Shown: positions 30,040 through 38,567 of the stretch, piece by piece
How the letters are laid out: each line of letters begins with the position of its first letter
How positions within the stretch are numbered: position 1 is the first letter of the stretch
NCBI GenBank assembly: GCA_012838805.1
Contig: DUON01000024.1
Coordinates: forward strand, 47,932 to 111,931
Direction: 5' to 3'
DNA length: 64,000 nucleotides
Source: Clostridiales bacterium
GTDB taxonomy: Bacteria > Bacillota > Clostridia > Christensenellales > DTU072
Notes under the pieces: generated by a model
Databases searched by the model: none
What the model was told of the DNA's origin: nothing
What the model saw: only the letters and a program-made list of their open reading frames with translations
Program-made: the position numbers and the translations under genes

Positions 30040-30948
30040 ATGTCAGCGGGATATATTGTTCTTATTATTTTAGGGAGTCTGTTGTTTTTGTATTGGGCAG
30101 GAGGATTGGCGATTGCTATAATTTTGTTTTTCCATGGCAGAAGAACAGATGACCAGATTATCGAATATGAAGTTGCGGAAAAGGGTTTTGATATCAAGCT
30201 TTTAGACATCCCTTGCAAACGGTTTTACATACATTCAAGGTTTGGGTACAGACTGCACGCCCGACTTTATGAGGCGAAAAAGCCCACGAATAAGTACATA
30301 ATAGACATCCACGGCAGAAGCTCTTCCTCAATCAGCCAGCTCAAATACCTGAAAATCTTCAGCGATTTGGGATACAATGTGCTTTTCCCCGACCAAAGGG
30401 GAAGCGGAGAGAGCGGTTTTGCATTTTATAGCTTCGGCGTCTATGAAAAGAACGATATTATGAGCTGGATATCAAGGATAAAGAGAATATCCCCCGACTC
30501 CGAGATTATACTTTTTGGCGAGAGTATGGGAGGCGCTACTGCAACTATGGTGGCGGCTGCGGACGACAGAGTAAAAGCCCTTGTGTCGTATTGCTCTTTT
30601 TCTTCGATTATGGATATCTTGAAAGACCATATCGGAACGCCCGGCTATCCCAAGCTCATCAAGTATTTTATTCCGTCGTTCATAGCGGTGAGTTTGCTCT
30701 CTTTTGGCGTCAGGGTGTGGCAGGCGGATATCAGAAAGCATATGAGGAACATATCCATTCCCACCCTTATCATCCATTCCTACGGAGACAAGCTTGTCCC
30801 AATAAGACAAGCCAAGAAATTAATCGAGGCAAACCCCCAAGCTGAATATATCCTATTTGAAGATGATGAGCATGCAAGGTCCTTACCTGCCCGTCCAAGG
30901 GAATTTACTAAGGTTGTGCAGAACTTTTTGAAAAAAATAGATAGTTAA
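30040..30948 (+). CDS. Alpha/beta hydrolase with N-terminal membrane anchor
   Basis: 302 residues. One hydrophobic helix (about 5-30) precedes an alpha/beta-hydrolase fold. Candidate triad: Ser in FGESMGGA, Asp in HSYGDKLVP, His in EDDEHARS. The oxyanion region reads IIDIHGRSSSS and PDQRGSGES. Resembles the serine hydrolase/acyltransferase group with a membrane tether, common in Clostridia; substrate unknown. It starts 2 bp after the ligase gene, with AGAGGTAGAG as ribosome binding site. Confidence 0.85.
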   Translation: MSAGYIVLIILGSLLFLYWAGGLAIAIILFFHGRRTDDQIIEYEVAEKGFDIKLLDIPCKRFYIHSRFGYRLHARLYEAKKPTNKYIIDIHGRSSSSISQLKYLKIFSDLGYNVLFPDQRGSGESGFAFYSFGVYEKNDIMSWISRIKRISPDSEIILFGESMGGATATMVAAADDRVKALVSYCSFSSIMDILKDHIGTPGYPKLIKYFIPSFIAVSLLSFGVRVWQADIRKHMRNISIPTLIIHSYGDKLVPIRQAKKLIEANPQAEYILFEDDEHARSLPARPREFTKVVQNFLKKIDS

Positions 30949-31023
30949 GATATCTTTAAGGTTTACAATTAAGAAAAAAAGTAGTAAAATTATAATAAAT
31001 TACTAAACTAATGGAGGTATTGT

Positions 31024-31713
31024 ATGGCAGCTATGATTGTTTTGATTGTGCTTGCGTCGTTGGCGGCGATATTCTTTATGTATGTGAGAGTCACTAAAGG
31101 CGGGATATATGGGCTTTTGACTAAGACTCTGGCATCTATATTGTTTGTGGCGCTTGGCGTGGCTGGAGCCATGTCGCTTTATCCGGACATAGCCCCTGCA
31201 GCGGTGCTTATTATTATGGGACTTGTCATGGGTCTTGTGGGCGATATCGTGCTGGACCTTAAGGTCGTATATCGTGAATCCAGCGACATATACCTTAACG
31301 CAGGAATGATAAGCTTTGCGATAGGACACTTTGTGTACCTTGCCGCCATAATTATGCTGATTAAGTTCGACCTGTCCATACTTTTTGCAAGCATCGCAAT
31401 TACTATCCCAATCAGCGTAGGTATTCTTATAGCCTCAAAGTATATGAAGCTGGACTTTGGAAAATTCCTTTTCCATGCCATAGCGTATACGGTGATATTG
31501 ACATTCATGACGGTATACACAATCGCGTTGTCCATATACGATTCAAGATTTATATTAATGGCGGTAGGAATGGCACTCTTTTTGCTGTCCGACCTTGTTT
31601 TGAGCCCCATGTATTTTGGCGGCAAGCAAGACGACAAGCTGATGTGCATAGTCAATCATGCGCTGTACTATGCCGCCCAGATATGCATAGCTTCGTTTAT
31701 ATTCATTATATAA
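31024..31713 (+). CDS. YhhN/TMEM86-like (lysoplasmalogenase family) membrane protein
   Basis: 229 residues with about eight short membrane helices. Conserved acidic motifs of the family are present: GLVGDIVLDLK and ALFLLSDLVLS. Family members hydrolyse the vinyl ether of lysoplasmalogens, lipids typical of anaerobes, so the call fits a clostridial host; activity is inferred from family. GGAGGT lies 7 bases before the ATG. Follows the PAP2-ligase-hydrolase run after 75 bp and is followed by a terminator. Confidence 0.8.
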   Translation: MAAMIVLIVLASLAAIFFMYVRVTKGGIYGLLTKTLASILFVALGVAGAMSLYPDIAPAAVLIIMGLVMGLVGDIVLDLKVVYRESSDIYLNAGMISFAIGHFVYLAAIIMLIKFDLSILFASIAITIPISVGILIASKYMKLDFGKFLFHAIAYTVILTFMTVYTIALSIYDSRFILMAVGMALFLLSDLVLSPMYFGGKQDDKLMCIVNHALYYAAQICIASFIFII

Positions 31714-31750
31714 ATAGAGAATTTGTTTAAGAAAAGTATGGAAAAAATAG

Positions 31751-31781
31751 GGCATATGCCAAGCTTAATTTGGCATATGTC
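31751..31781 (+). terminator. Hairpin terminator after the lysoplasmalogenase-like gene
   Basis: A 12-bp stem GGCATATGCCAA / TTGGCATATGTC (one G-T pair) with a 7-base loop, followed by the T-rich ATTATTTGTTTTAT. Confidence 0.65.
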
Positions 31782-31816
31782 ATTATTTGTTTTATAAAAA
31801 ATAATTGGAGATATTT

Positions 31817-33175
31817 ATGCAGAAATTAGCGATAATCGGCGGAGGGTCAGCGGGTTACAGCGCCGCTATAAGGGCACGGCAGTTGGGCTTTCAAGTTACA
31901 CTTATAGAAAAGGACAAGCTGGGGGGGACCTGCCTTAACAGAGGATGCATTCCCACAAAGACTTTGCTGCATTCTTCAGATTTATTTTATCAAATAAAAA
32001 ATTTAGATGAAATAAAAGCTTCGGACTTAAGCTTTGATATCGAGAAATTGTTCGAAAAAAAGAACGCCGTTGTCGAGAGATTAAACCAAGGCATATTTAT
32101 GCTGACCAAGTCCAACGAAATTGAATATATTAACGGTGAGGCAAGACTCATTAGCTCCAATAGTATTGAGCTTGACGGAAGGCAAAAGATAAGTGCGGAT
32201 AAAATTATTTTGGCGACTGGCTCCAAACCTGCAAAAATTCCCGTCATAGGCATAGAACATGCGCTGACTTCTGACGATGTTTTGGCGAAAAGATTTGAAA
32301 AATTCCAAAATATCGTGATAATCGGCGGCGGAGTGGTTGGAATAGAACTGGCATCCTTTTTCTCTGATTTGGGCTCCAATGTTACGATAATAGAGCTTTT
32401 GGATAGGATATTGAGTCTTTTGAGCATGGATATCAGCAAATACCTATCCATGATTTTAAGAAAAAAAGGCGTTAAGTTCGAGCTCTCCAGCACCGTCCAT
32501 AGAATACAAAAGACAGAAGAGGGCTTTAAAACGGTTTATGAAAAACGCCAAACACAACACTCTATCTTTTCGGATATGGTCATCAATGCCGCAGGCAGAA
32601 TGCCCGTAGGCATAGAGGGCTTGGAGAACACCAAGGCAGTATTTGACAAAGGCTTTGTGACAGATGAAAACAGCCTCACCGCTGACGAGAATATTTATGC
32701 CGTCGGTGACTGCGTAAAAGGCAACATACAGCTTGCCCACTATGCGGCGGCGGAGGGTATGAGGGCAGTGGAAAGGCTTGCAGGCATAGCCCCGCCACGA
32801 TTGAAAAATATCCCCTCTTGCGTCTATACCACACCTAACGCCGCTATTGTGGGGAAGAGCCAAGAGGAATGCTCTTTTGAGACCGAGGTAGGAAGATTTA
32901 ATATCGCCGCAAGCGGAAAGGCACTCACACAAGGCGGGCAAAATGGCTTCATAAAGGTTATTTTCGACAAACAGTCCCAAAAGCTCATAGGAGCGGAAAT
33001 GATCGCTGGAGCGGCGAGCGAAATGGCGGGATTTATTGGAAATCTTATAAATATAGGAGCCACAAGGGATGAGATACTTGCAAGCGTCTATCCCCACCCC
33101 TCTTTCAGCGAGGGTTTTATCGAGGCATGTCAAGACAGCGTCAATTGCTCAATTCATACGATTTATAGGAAATAG
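31817..33175 (+). CDS. lpdA: Dihydrolipoyl dehydrogenase (glycine cleavage L-protein)
   Basis: 452 residues from ATG 31817; TTGGAGAT just upstream is the ribosome binding site, so the earlier in-frame TTG at 31805 is rejected. FAD site IIGGGSAGYSAAIRA, redox disulfide GGTCLNRGCIPTK, NAD site IIGGGVVGIELASF, second FAD block NIYAVGDC, and the catalytic His-Glu pair in YPHPSFSE. It reoxidises the lipoyl group of GcvH. It is 81 bp ahead of gcvT on the same strand, although gcvT has its own promoter. Confidence 0.92.
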   Translation: MQKLAIIGGGSAGYSAAIRARQLGFQVTLIEKDKLGGTCLNRGCIPTKTLLHSSDLFYQIKNLDEIKASDLSFDIEKLFEKKNAVVERLNQGIFMLTKSNEIEYINGEARLISSNSIELDGRQKISADKIILATGSKPAKIPVIGIEHALTSDDVLAKRFEKFQNIVIIGGGVVGIELASFFSDLGSNVTIIELLDRILSLLSMDISKYLSMILRKKGVKFELSSTVHRIQKTEEGFKTVYEKRQTQHSIFSDMVINAAGRMPVGIEGLENTKAVFDKGFVTDENSLTADENIYAVGDCVKGNIQLAHYAAAEGMRAVERLAGIAPPRLKNIPSCVYTTPNAAIVGKSQEECSFETEVGRFNIAASGKALTQGGQNGFIKVIFDKQSQKLIGAEMIAGAASEMAGFIGNLINIGATRDEILASVYPHPSFSEGFIEACQDSVNCSIHTIYRK

Positions 33176-33197
33176 ACCCTCCTTTTCCCGCATTGTA

Positions 33198-33226
33198 TTG
33201 ACTTTCATTTAGTATAGTATTATTAT
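33198..33226 (+). promoter_or_regulatory. Promoter of gcvT-gcvH-gcvPA-gcvPB
   Basis: TTGACT, 17 bp, TATTAT. The predicted leader is only about 25 nt, so no glycine riboswitch fits. Confidence 0.7.
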
Positions 33227-33256
33227 AGTGCTGAAATAGATATTAGAGGTGATTAT

Positions 33257-34324
33257 ATGAAGTACACCCCTTTTTATGATAGACACCTTCAAAGCGGTGC
33301 AAAGATGGTGGAATTTACGGGGTATAGCATGCCTATACAGTTCAAAGGCATTATCTTGGAGCACCATGCCGTAAGACAAAAGTGCGGGCTTTTTGATGTG
33401 TCGCACATGGGCGAACTCTTGCTGACGGGAAAGAACGCGTTCGACACCATTCAAAACCTTATCACCAACGACATTTCATCCTTGCAAAACAACAAAGCCA
33501 GATATACGCTTATGGCAAATATGCGGGGCGGAGTCGTGGACGATATCATAGTCTACAAGTTCCATGACGAAAGGTATATGCTTGTCGTCAACGCCGCGAA
33601 CACCCAAAAGGACGCCGAATGGGTCAAAAGGCATCTAATAGGTGACGCCCGTTTTGAAAATATAAGCGAAATTACGGCACTTATCGCCTTGCAAGGAGCT
33701 TTGGCGGAAAGCGTTATGAAAGAAATCTTTGATATGAAAGACCTGCCCCAAAAATACTTTTCTTTCACCACCCCCAGATTTTCAGGCGAAGAAGTCATCA
33801 TATCCCGAACCGGCTATACTGGAGAGGACGGCTTTGAAATCTATTGCTCAAACAACCTTGGCTTGAGAATCTATGACGAACTCATAGAGAAAGGAAAGGA
33901 TTTTGGCTTGGAGCTTTGCGGTTTAGGGGCGAGAGATACTTTGAGAATGGAAGCGGGCATGCCCCTTTACGGGCATGAAATGGACGACAGCACTTTGGCA
34001 AGCGAAATAAATCTGGACTTTGCCATAAAGACCGACAAGCCATACTTTATCGGCAAAGAGGCGTTAACGAACATCAGACCCAAATATAAGAGAATAGGGC
34101 TTAAGCTCATAGACCGCGGCATAGCCCGTCAAAATGCAAAAGTTTATGATGAAGAGAATGAAGTTGGTATTGTCACTTCAGGAACCCACAGCCCCACTTT
34201 AGGATACCCTATTGCTATGGCGAGAGTGAATATCGATACTGATGCAAATGAGCTATATGTCGAGGTTAGAAACAAAAAATTAAAGGCAGAGGTCGTACCC
34301 TTGCCCTTTTATAAAAGAAAATAA
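33257..34324 (+). CDS. gcvT: Aminomethyltransferase (glycine cleavage T-protein)
   Basis: 355 residues, full length. Transfers the methylene group from aminomethyl-lipoyl-GcvH to tetrahydrofolate, releasing ammonia. Seen: the N-terminal FYDRHLQSGAKMVEFTGYSM, CGLFDVSHMGE, the folate-site blocks NAANTQKDAEW and SRTGYTGEDGFEIY, and the catalytic Asp region LCGLGARDTLRMEAGMPLYG. GAGGTGATTAT precedes the ATG. Operon with the following three genes, 14-15 bp spacing. Confidence 0.96.
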   Translation: MKYTPFYDRHLQSGAKMVEFTGYSMPIQFKGIILEHHAVRQKCGLFDVSHMGELLLTGKNAFDTIQNLITNDISSLQNNKARYTLMANMRGGVVDDIIVYKFHDERYMLVVNAANTQKDAEWVKRHLIGDARFENISEITALIALQGALAESVMKEIFDMKDLPQKYFSFTTPRFSGEEVIISRTGYTGEDGFEIYCSNNLGLRIYDELIEKGKDFGLELCGLGARDTLRMEAGMPLYGHEMDDSTLASEINLDFAIKTDKPYFIGKEALTNIRPKYKRIGLKLIDRGIARQNAKVYDEENEVGIVTSGTHSPTLGYPIAMARVNIDTDANELYVEVRNKKLKAEVVPLPFYKRK

Positions 34325-34338
34325 AGGAGACTTGAAAA

Positions 34339-34695
34339 ATGAAAGATCTTGTTTTTTTACCAACGCACGAATGGTTTAACAAAAAGGATAATACTATCGG
34401 AATCTCTGACTTTGCGCAAAAAGAGCTTGGCGACATTGTCTTTGTCGAACTTCCCGAAGTGGGAGATATCTTAGAAAAAGGACAGTCTTTCGCCAATGTG
34501 GAGTCCGTCAAGGCGGTGAGCGAGATATACGCCCCCGTGAGCGGCGAGGTCGTGGAAGTCAACGAAGAGCTTCTGGATAGTCCCGAATTGATAAATCAAG
34601 ACGCTTTCGCTGCATGGCTTATAAAGGTATCCGACCCCGAGGTCATGGAAGATTTGTTGAGCTATGAGGACTATATCAAGACCATAAAGGAATGA
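34339..34695 (+). CDS. gcvH: Glycine cleavage H-protein
   Basis: 118 residues, slightly short (usual 125-130). Small lipoyl carrier shuttling the aminomethyl group between P, T and L proteins. The lipoylation Lys is residue 58 in FANVESVKAVSE. N-terminal LPTHEWF and GISDFAQKELGDIVFVELP are typical. AAAGGAGA lies before the ATG. Confidence 0.96.
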   Translation: MKDLVFLPTHEWFNKKDNTIGISDFAQKELGDIVFVELPEVGDILEKGQSFANVESVKAVSEIYAPVSGEVVEVNEELLDSPELINQDAFAAWLIKVSDPEVMEDLLSYEDYIKTIKE

Positions 34696-34709
34696 TTTGA
34701 GGAAGAAAA

Positions 34710-36026
34710 ATGTTTAATTATATACCCCATACCGAAAAAGATATCAGCGATATGCTGGCGGAACTAAACCTTAGCAGTCTTGAAGAGTTATATTCAGGAC
34801 TGCGCTCATTTCAAGCCCAAGATATCCCCATTCCCGAAGGAAAAAGTCAACAGCTTGTCGATAAGGAATTTAATAATTTATCAAAAGAAAACAAGCTCTA
34901 TAACTCTATATTCTTAGGTGCGGGAGCTTATAACCATTATATCCCCGCCGCCGTCAAAAGCCTTGCCTCAAGGCAAGAATTCCTCACTGCTTATACCCCC
35001 TACCAGCCCGAGATATCGCAAGGAATTTTACAGGTTATTTTTGAGTTTCAATCAATGATAGCAAGGCTTACAGGAATGGATGTTGCGAACGCCAGTGTAT
35101 ACGACGGAAGCACGGCACTTGCGGACGCCATTCTTATGCTTAGTGAGAGAAAAAAGAATAAGGTTCTGTTAAGCCGTGGCATAGACCCCAAGACGATAGA
35201 AGTATTAAAGACTTATTTATCGCCGCAAAACATAGAAATTGATTTTATTGACCTAAACCTTAGCGGTCAGACTTGTCTTAAAAGCCTAAATAAGAAATTG
35301 GACGAGAATGTATTCGCCGTGGCGATAAGTCAGCCCAATTTCTATGGGATTATTGAAAGAGCCGACCAGATAGGCGAAAAGGTCAAGCAAAGCGGTTCGG
35401 GCTTTGCCATAAAAGCAAATCCCATAAGCCTTGCACTTTTGAAAGACGGCAGAGAGTGCTTTGCCGACGCCGTAGCGGGCGAGGGACAGCCTTTGGGTAT
35501 GAGTTTGAGCTTTGGCGGACCGTACCTTGGGTTTTTGGCTTCTACCAAAAAATATATGAGAAAGCTTGTGGGGCGGATTGTGGGGAAGACCGAGGACATC
35601 AACGGAAAAGAATCCTATGTCTTAACGCTACAAGCACGTGAACAGCACATAAGGCGGGAAAAGGCGTCGTCTTCTATTTGTTCCAACCAAGCGCACTGTG
35701 CGCTTACTGCGACGCTCTATATGGCGGTTATGGGCGAAAAGGGCATGAAAGAGGTTGCCTCTCAATGCGTGAGCAAGGCGCACTATCTTGCCAAGGAAAT
35801 AACCAAAATAGACGGATACGAGCTAAAATATAAAGGCGAATTCTTTAACGAATTTGTGATAAAAAGTAAAACTAAAGTCGACGATATCATAAAGGCATGT
35901 AAACAAAACGGTATTTTGGCGGGATATAAGCTAAGTGAAGACGAGATACTTTGGTGCGTTACCGAAATGAACGACAAAAAGGAAATGGACTTCCTTGTCC
36001 AAATCCTTAAGGAGGTGGGAAGATGA
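34710..36026 (+). CDS. gcvPA: Glycine dehydrogenase (decarboxylating) subunit 1
   Basis: 438 residues: the N-terminal half of the P-protein, split as in most Bacillota and archaea. YIPHTEKDISDML at the start, FLGAGAYNHYIPAAVKSL and TAYTPYQPEISQG, then DGSTALADAILM, are family blocks. It lacks the PLP Lys, which is in subunit 2. Its end overlaps gcvPB (ATGA), giving coupled equimolar translation. Confidence 0.95.
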   Translation: MFNYIPHTEKDISDMLAELNLSSLEELYSGLRSFQAQDIPIPEGKSQQLVDKEFNNLSKENKLYNSIFLGAGAYNHYIPAAVKSLASRQEFLTAYTPYQPEISQGILQVIFEFQSMIARLTGMDVANASVYDGSTALADAILMLSERKKNKVLLSRGIDPKTIEVLKTYLSPQNIEIDFIDLNLSGQTCLKSLNKKLDENVFAVAISQPNFYGIIERADQIGEKVKQSGSGFAIKANPISLALLKDGRECFADAVAGEGQPLGMSLSFGGPYLGFLASTKKYMRKLVGRIVGKTEDINGKESYVLTLQAREQHIRREKASSSICSNQAHCALTATLYMAVMGEKGMKEVASQCVSKAHYLAKEITKIDGYELKYKGEFFNEFVIKSKTKVDDIIKACKQNGILAGYKLSEDEILWCVTEMNDKKEMDFLVQILKEVGR

Positions 36027-37441
36027 CTATATTTGAAAAATCCGTCGAGGGCAGAACAGCTTGTCCCTTGTCCCATTGCGATGTGAAAGAATATAAAATA
36101 TCCTCCTCTTTCTTAAGGGAAAATGCGCCTAAGCTCCCTCAAGTAGACGAACTCACCGCCATAAGGCACTATACCGAGCTTTCAAAAAAAGCTTTTGGCG
36201 TGGACGACGGCTTTTATCCTTTGGGCTCTTGTACTATGAAATATAACCCCAAACTCAATGAAAAGGTTGCCCAACTTGAAGGTTTTATGAACATACACCC
36301 CTTGCAGGACGAAGTTCAAGGCGCTATGAAGCTTATGAATATATTGGAGAAAAGACTTTGTGCGATTACGGGCATGGATGCATTCACTCTTCAGCCCGCC
36401 GCGGGCGCTCATGGCGAGTTTACGGCTATGCTTATGATAAGAGCGTATCATACAAGCCGAAACGACCTTCAAAGAGATAAGGTCATAGTTCCCGACTCTG
36501 CGCATGGCACAAACCCCGCTTCTGCGAATATGGCGGGCTTTGAGATTGTCAATATTCCCTCTACGCCCGACGGATGCGTGGACATGGAAAAATTAAAAGA
36601 GGCTGTCGGCGAGGATACGGCAGCGCTTATGCTGACCAATCCAAACACACTGGGCATTTTTGACAAGAACATAGCCGAAATTGCCGACATTGTCCACCAA
36701 GCGGGCGGGCTCTTATACTATGACGGTGCAAACCTTAACCCGATTATGGGCATAATAAGACCCGGCGACACCGGCTTTGACCTTGTACATCTAAATCTTC
36801 ACAAGACCTTCAGCACTCCTCATGGCGGAGGCGGTCCGGGAAGCGGTCCGGTGGGCTGTAAGAAATTCCTTGAAGACTTTTTGCCCGCTCCCCGCATTAG
36901 GGAGACAGAGGACGGCTTTGAATTCTTCAAAAGCGAAAATTCGATTGGAAGAATGATGACATTCTACGGCAACTTTGCCGTACTCATAAAGGCTCTATGC
37001 TATATTGAGACTTTGGGAAGAGAGGGGCTCAGAAAATCGGCGAAGATATCTGTTTTGAACGCCAATTATTTAAGAAAGAAAATAGAGTTTCTGCCCTCTT
37101 ACACAAAAGGGCTTTGCATGCATGAGTTTGTGGTCAGCCTGGAGGAACTTAAGGACAAAACGGGAGTTGCCGCCATGGATTTTGCCAAAGGAATGATAGA
37201 CTATGGAATGCACCCGCCCACGATGTATTTTCCATTGATAGTCAAAGAGGCGCTGATGTTTGAACCCACCGAAACCGAAAGCAAGGAGACATTGGATAGG
37301 GCGGCATGGGCTATCAAGGAGCTGTATGAATTAGCATTACGCTCTCCCGAGGATTTTCACAATATGCCTTTATCTACACCGATAACCAGACCCGACGAAG
37401 TAAAAGCCGCAAGAACTCCCGAGCTTATCGCCGAGGAATAG
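36023..37441 (+). CDS. gcvPB: Glycine dehydrogenase (decarboxylating) subunit 2
   Basis: 472 residues: the catalytic half of the P-protein, decarboxylating glycine with PLP. The PLP Lys is in HLNLHKTFSTPHGGGGPGSG. Other blocks: YPLGSCTMKYNPK, QPAAGAHGEFTAMLMI and SAHGTNPASA. AAGGAGGTGGGAAG precedes the ATG inside gcvPA. Last gene of the operon; ylbJ converges from the other side 43 bp later. The set lets the cell use glycine as a one-carbon and ammonia source or run in reverse. Confidence 0.96.
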   Translation: MTIFEKSVEGRTACPLSHCDVKEYKISSSFLRENAPKLPQVDELTAIRHYTELSKKAFGVDDGFYPLGSCTMKYNPKLNEKVAQLEGFMNIHPLQDEVQGAMKLMNILEKRLCAITGMDAFTLQPAAGAHGEFTAMLMIRAYHTSRNDLQRDKVIVPDSAHGTNPASANMAGFEIVNIPSTPDGCVDMEKLKEAVGEDTAALMLTNPNTLGIFDKNIAEIADIVHQAGGLLYYDGANLNPIMGIIRPGDTGFDLVHLNLHKTFSTPHGGGGPGSGPVGCKKFLEDFLPAPRIRETEDGFEFFKSENSIGRMMTFYGNFAVLIKALCYIETLGREGLRKSAKISVLNANYLRKKIEFLPSYTKGLCMHEFVVSLEELKDKTGVAAMDFAKGMIDYGMHPPTMYFPLIVKEALMFEPTETESKETLDRAAWAIKELYELALRSPEDFHNMPLSTPITRPDEVKAARTPELIAEE

Positions 37442-37484
37442 TTCTGATATGCGGGCTTTTTAGTTAGAGATAAAAATCGATTTA

Positions 37485-38441
37485 TCAATAAAAAATAAGG
37501 CAAAGTATAGTAGCCGCAATATATGAGATAATCCCTTGTGAAATCTTGGTTTTAAGATAGAACAAGGGTTTTATTTTGCATTGGGAATAAAAGGTCAAGG
37601 ACTGAAGCGTGATGCTTAAGCCGCCGAAAGATATCATGGCGGCGCATACGGGCACAACGGCAAAGGGCGGTCCGCTTTGGGAGAGGATAAGACAGCCCCT
37701 TGTCATTTCGACAATACTTGCGGATAGGCCATAGGCTATTTTTTCGTCAATAAAAAATAGAGTGAGAGTTTTTGAAAAAAAGGAAAGTATCTTAAAGTCC
37801 GTAAACACATCGATTAGCATCCCGAACACAGCGATATAGCCTCCCACAATCAACACTGACATAACGCTTGAGGTTATGGATTCGCTTAAGATATTGTCAT
37901 AGTCGATTGGATTGGTTAAGATATTTTTTTCCTCATCATAGGTCTTTGTGGTTAAGATAAGCCCGTTCACTATCGCCCCCAAATAGTGGGAGATTAATAT
38001 TATAGCCCCTGCGAATTTATCCCGAAACATCGAAGCCCCCACCGCCCCCAAGATAAAAAGCGGACCGCTTGTGGAAGTGAATACGGAGATATTTTGAGCT
38101 TGTTTTTGAGTTATCAACCCTGATTTGTAACAGTCACTTACAAGTTTAGCGCCTACGGGATAACCGCTTAATAGGGATATTATCAGAATATAGCCCCCGA
38201 CGGGCGGGGAGTGAAAGAGCTTGTTCAAAGGCTTTTTGATAAATCTTCCCATACTTGAAGCGACATCAAGAGCGGATAAAATTTTTGAAAAGAAGAAGAA
38301 CGGGAAAAGAGCGGGCAAGACGCTTATTACAAACAGCTTGAGTCCGTCCTGCACACTTTGGATATATCTTTCGGGGTATATGACAAGCGCTGCCATAATG
38401 CCCGTAACGATAATTATTAAGAAAATCCTCAAAGTCTTCAT
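37485..38441 (-). CDS. ylbJ: YlbJ-like sporulation integral membrane protein
   Basis: 318 residues, against about 400 in Bacillus. Eight or so membrane helices. The nucleoside-recognition/gate type block SVLPALFPFFFFSKIL and the conserved LLSGYPVGAKLV and FTSTSGPLFILGAVG are typical of YlbJ, which in Bacillus is needed for spore coat development. The gene points to a spore-forming ancestry but does not prove sporulation. No Shine-Dalgarno sequence: TATAAT ends 6 bases before the ATG, so the mRNA may be leaderless. Confidence 0.82.
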   Translation of the reverse strand: MKTLRIFLIIIVTGIMAALVIYPERYIQSVQDGLKLFVISVLPALFPFFFFSKILSALDVASSMGRFIKKPLNKLFHSPPVGGYILIISLLSGYPVGAKLVSDCYKSGLITQKQAQNISVFTSTSGPLFILGAVGASMFRDKFAGAIILISHYLGAIVNGLILTTKTYDEEKNILTNPIDYDNILSESITSSVMSVLIVGGYIAVFGMLIDVFTDFKILSFFSKTLTLFFIDEKIAYGLSASIVEMTRGCLILSQSGPPFAVVPVCAAMISFGGLSITLQSLTFYSQCKIKPLFYLKTKISQGIISYIAATILCLIFY

Positions 38442-38447
38442 CTATAA

Positions 38448-38453
38448 ATTATA
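38448..38453 (-). promoter_or_regulatory. -10 box abutting ylbJ
   Basis: TATAAT on the minus strand, six bases before the ATG. The -35 region is weak (TTCATT at 18 bp). Confidence 0.45.
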
Positions 38454-38505
38454 TGGAAAGCACTTTTCTATAATGAATAATTACACTTTATTTACACATG
38501 CCGTC

Positions 38506-38534
38506 TTGACACTTATATATAAAGAATTTATAAT
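38506..38534 (+). promoter_or_regulatory. Consensus promoter of the lipoprotein gene
   Basis: TTGACA (38506-38511), exactly 17 bp, TATAAT (38529-38534). Perfect consensus; predicts high expression of the downstream lipoprotein. Confidence 0.85.
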
Positions 38535-38567
38535 TATATAAAAAATATCAGATGGGAGAAGATAATT

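Noticed and set aside
32456..33133. Minus-strand ORF of 225 codons
   Set aside because: Shadow of lpdA, whose redox and nucleotide motifs are all present on the plus strand.
33176..33256. Glycine riboswitch before gcvT
   Set aside because: Only 81 bases are available and the promoter takes most of them; no tandem aptamer core is visible.
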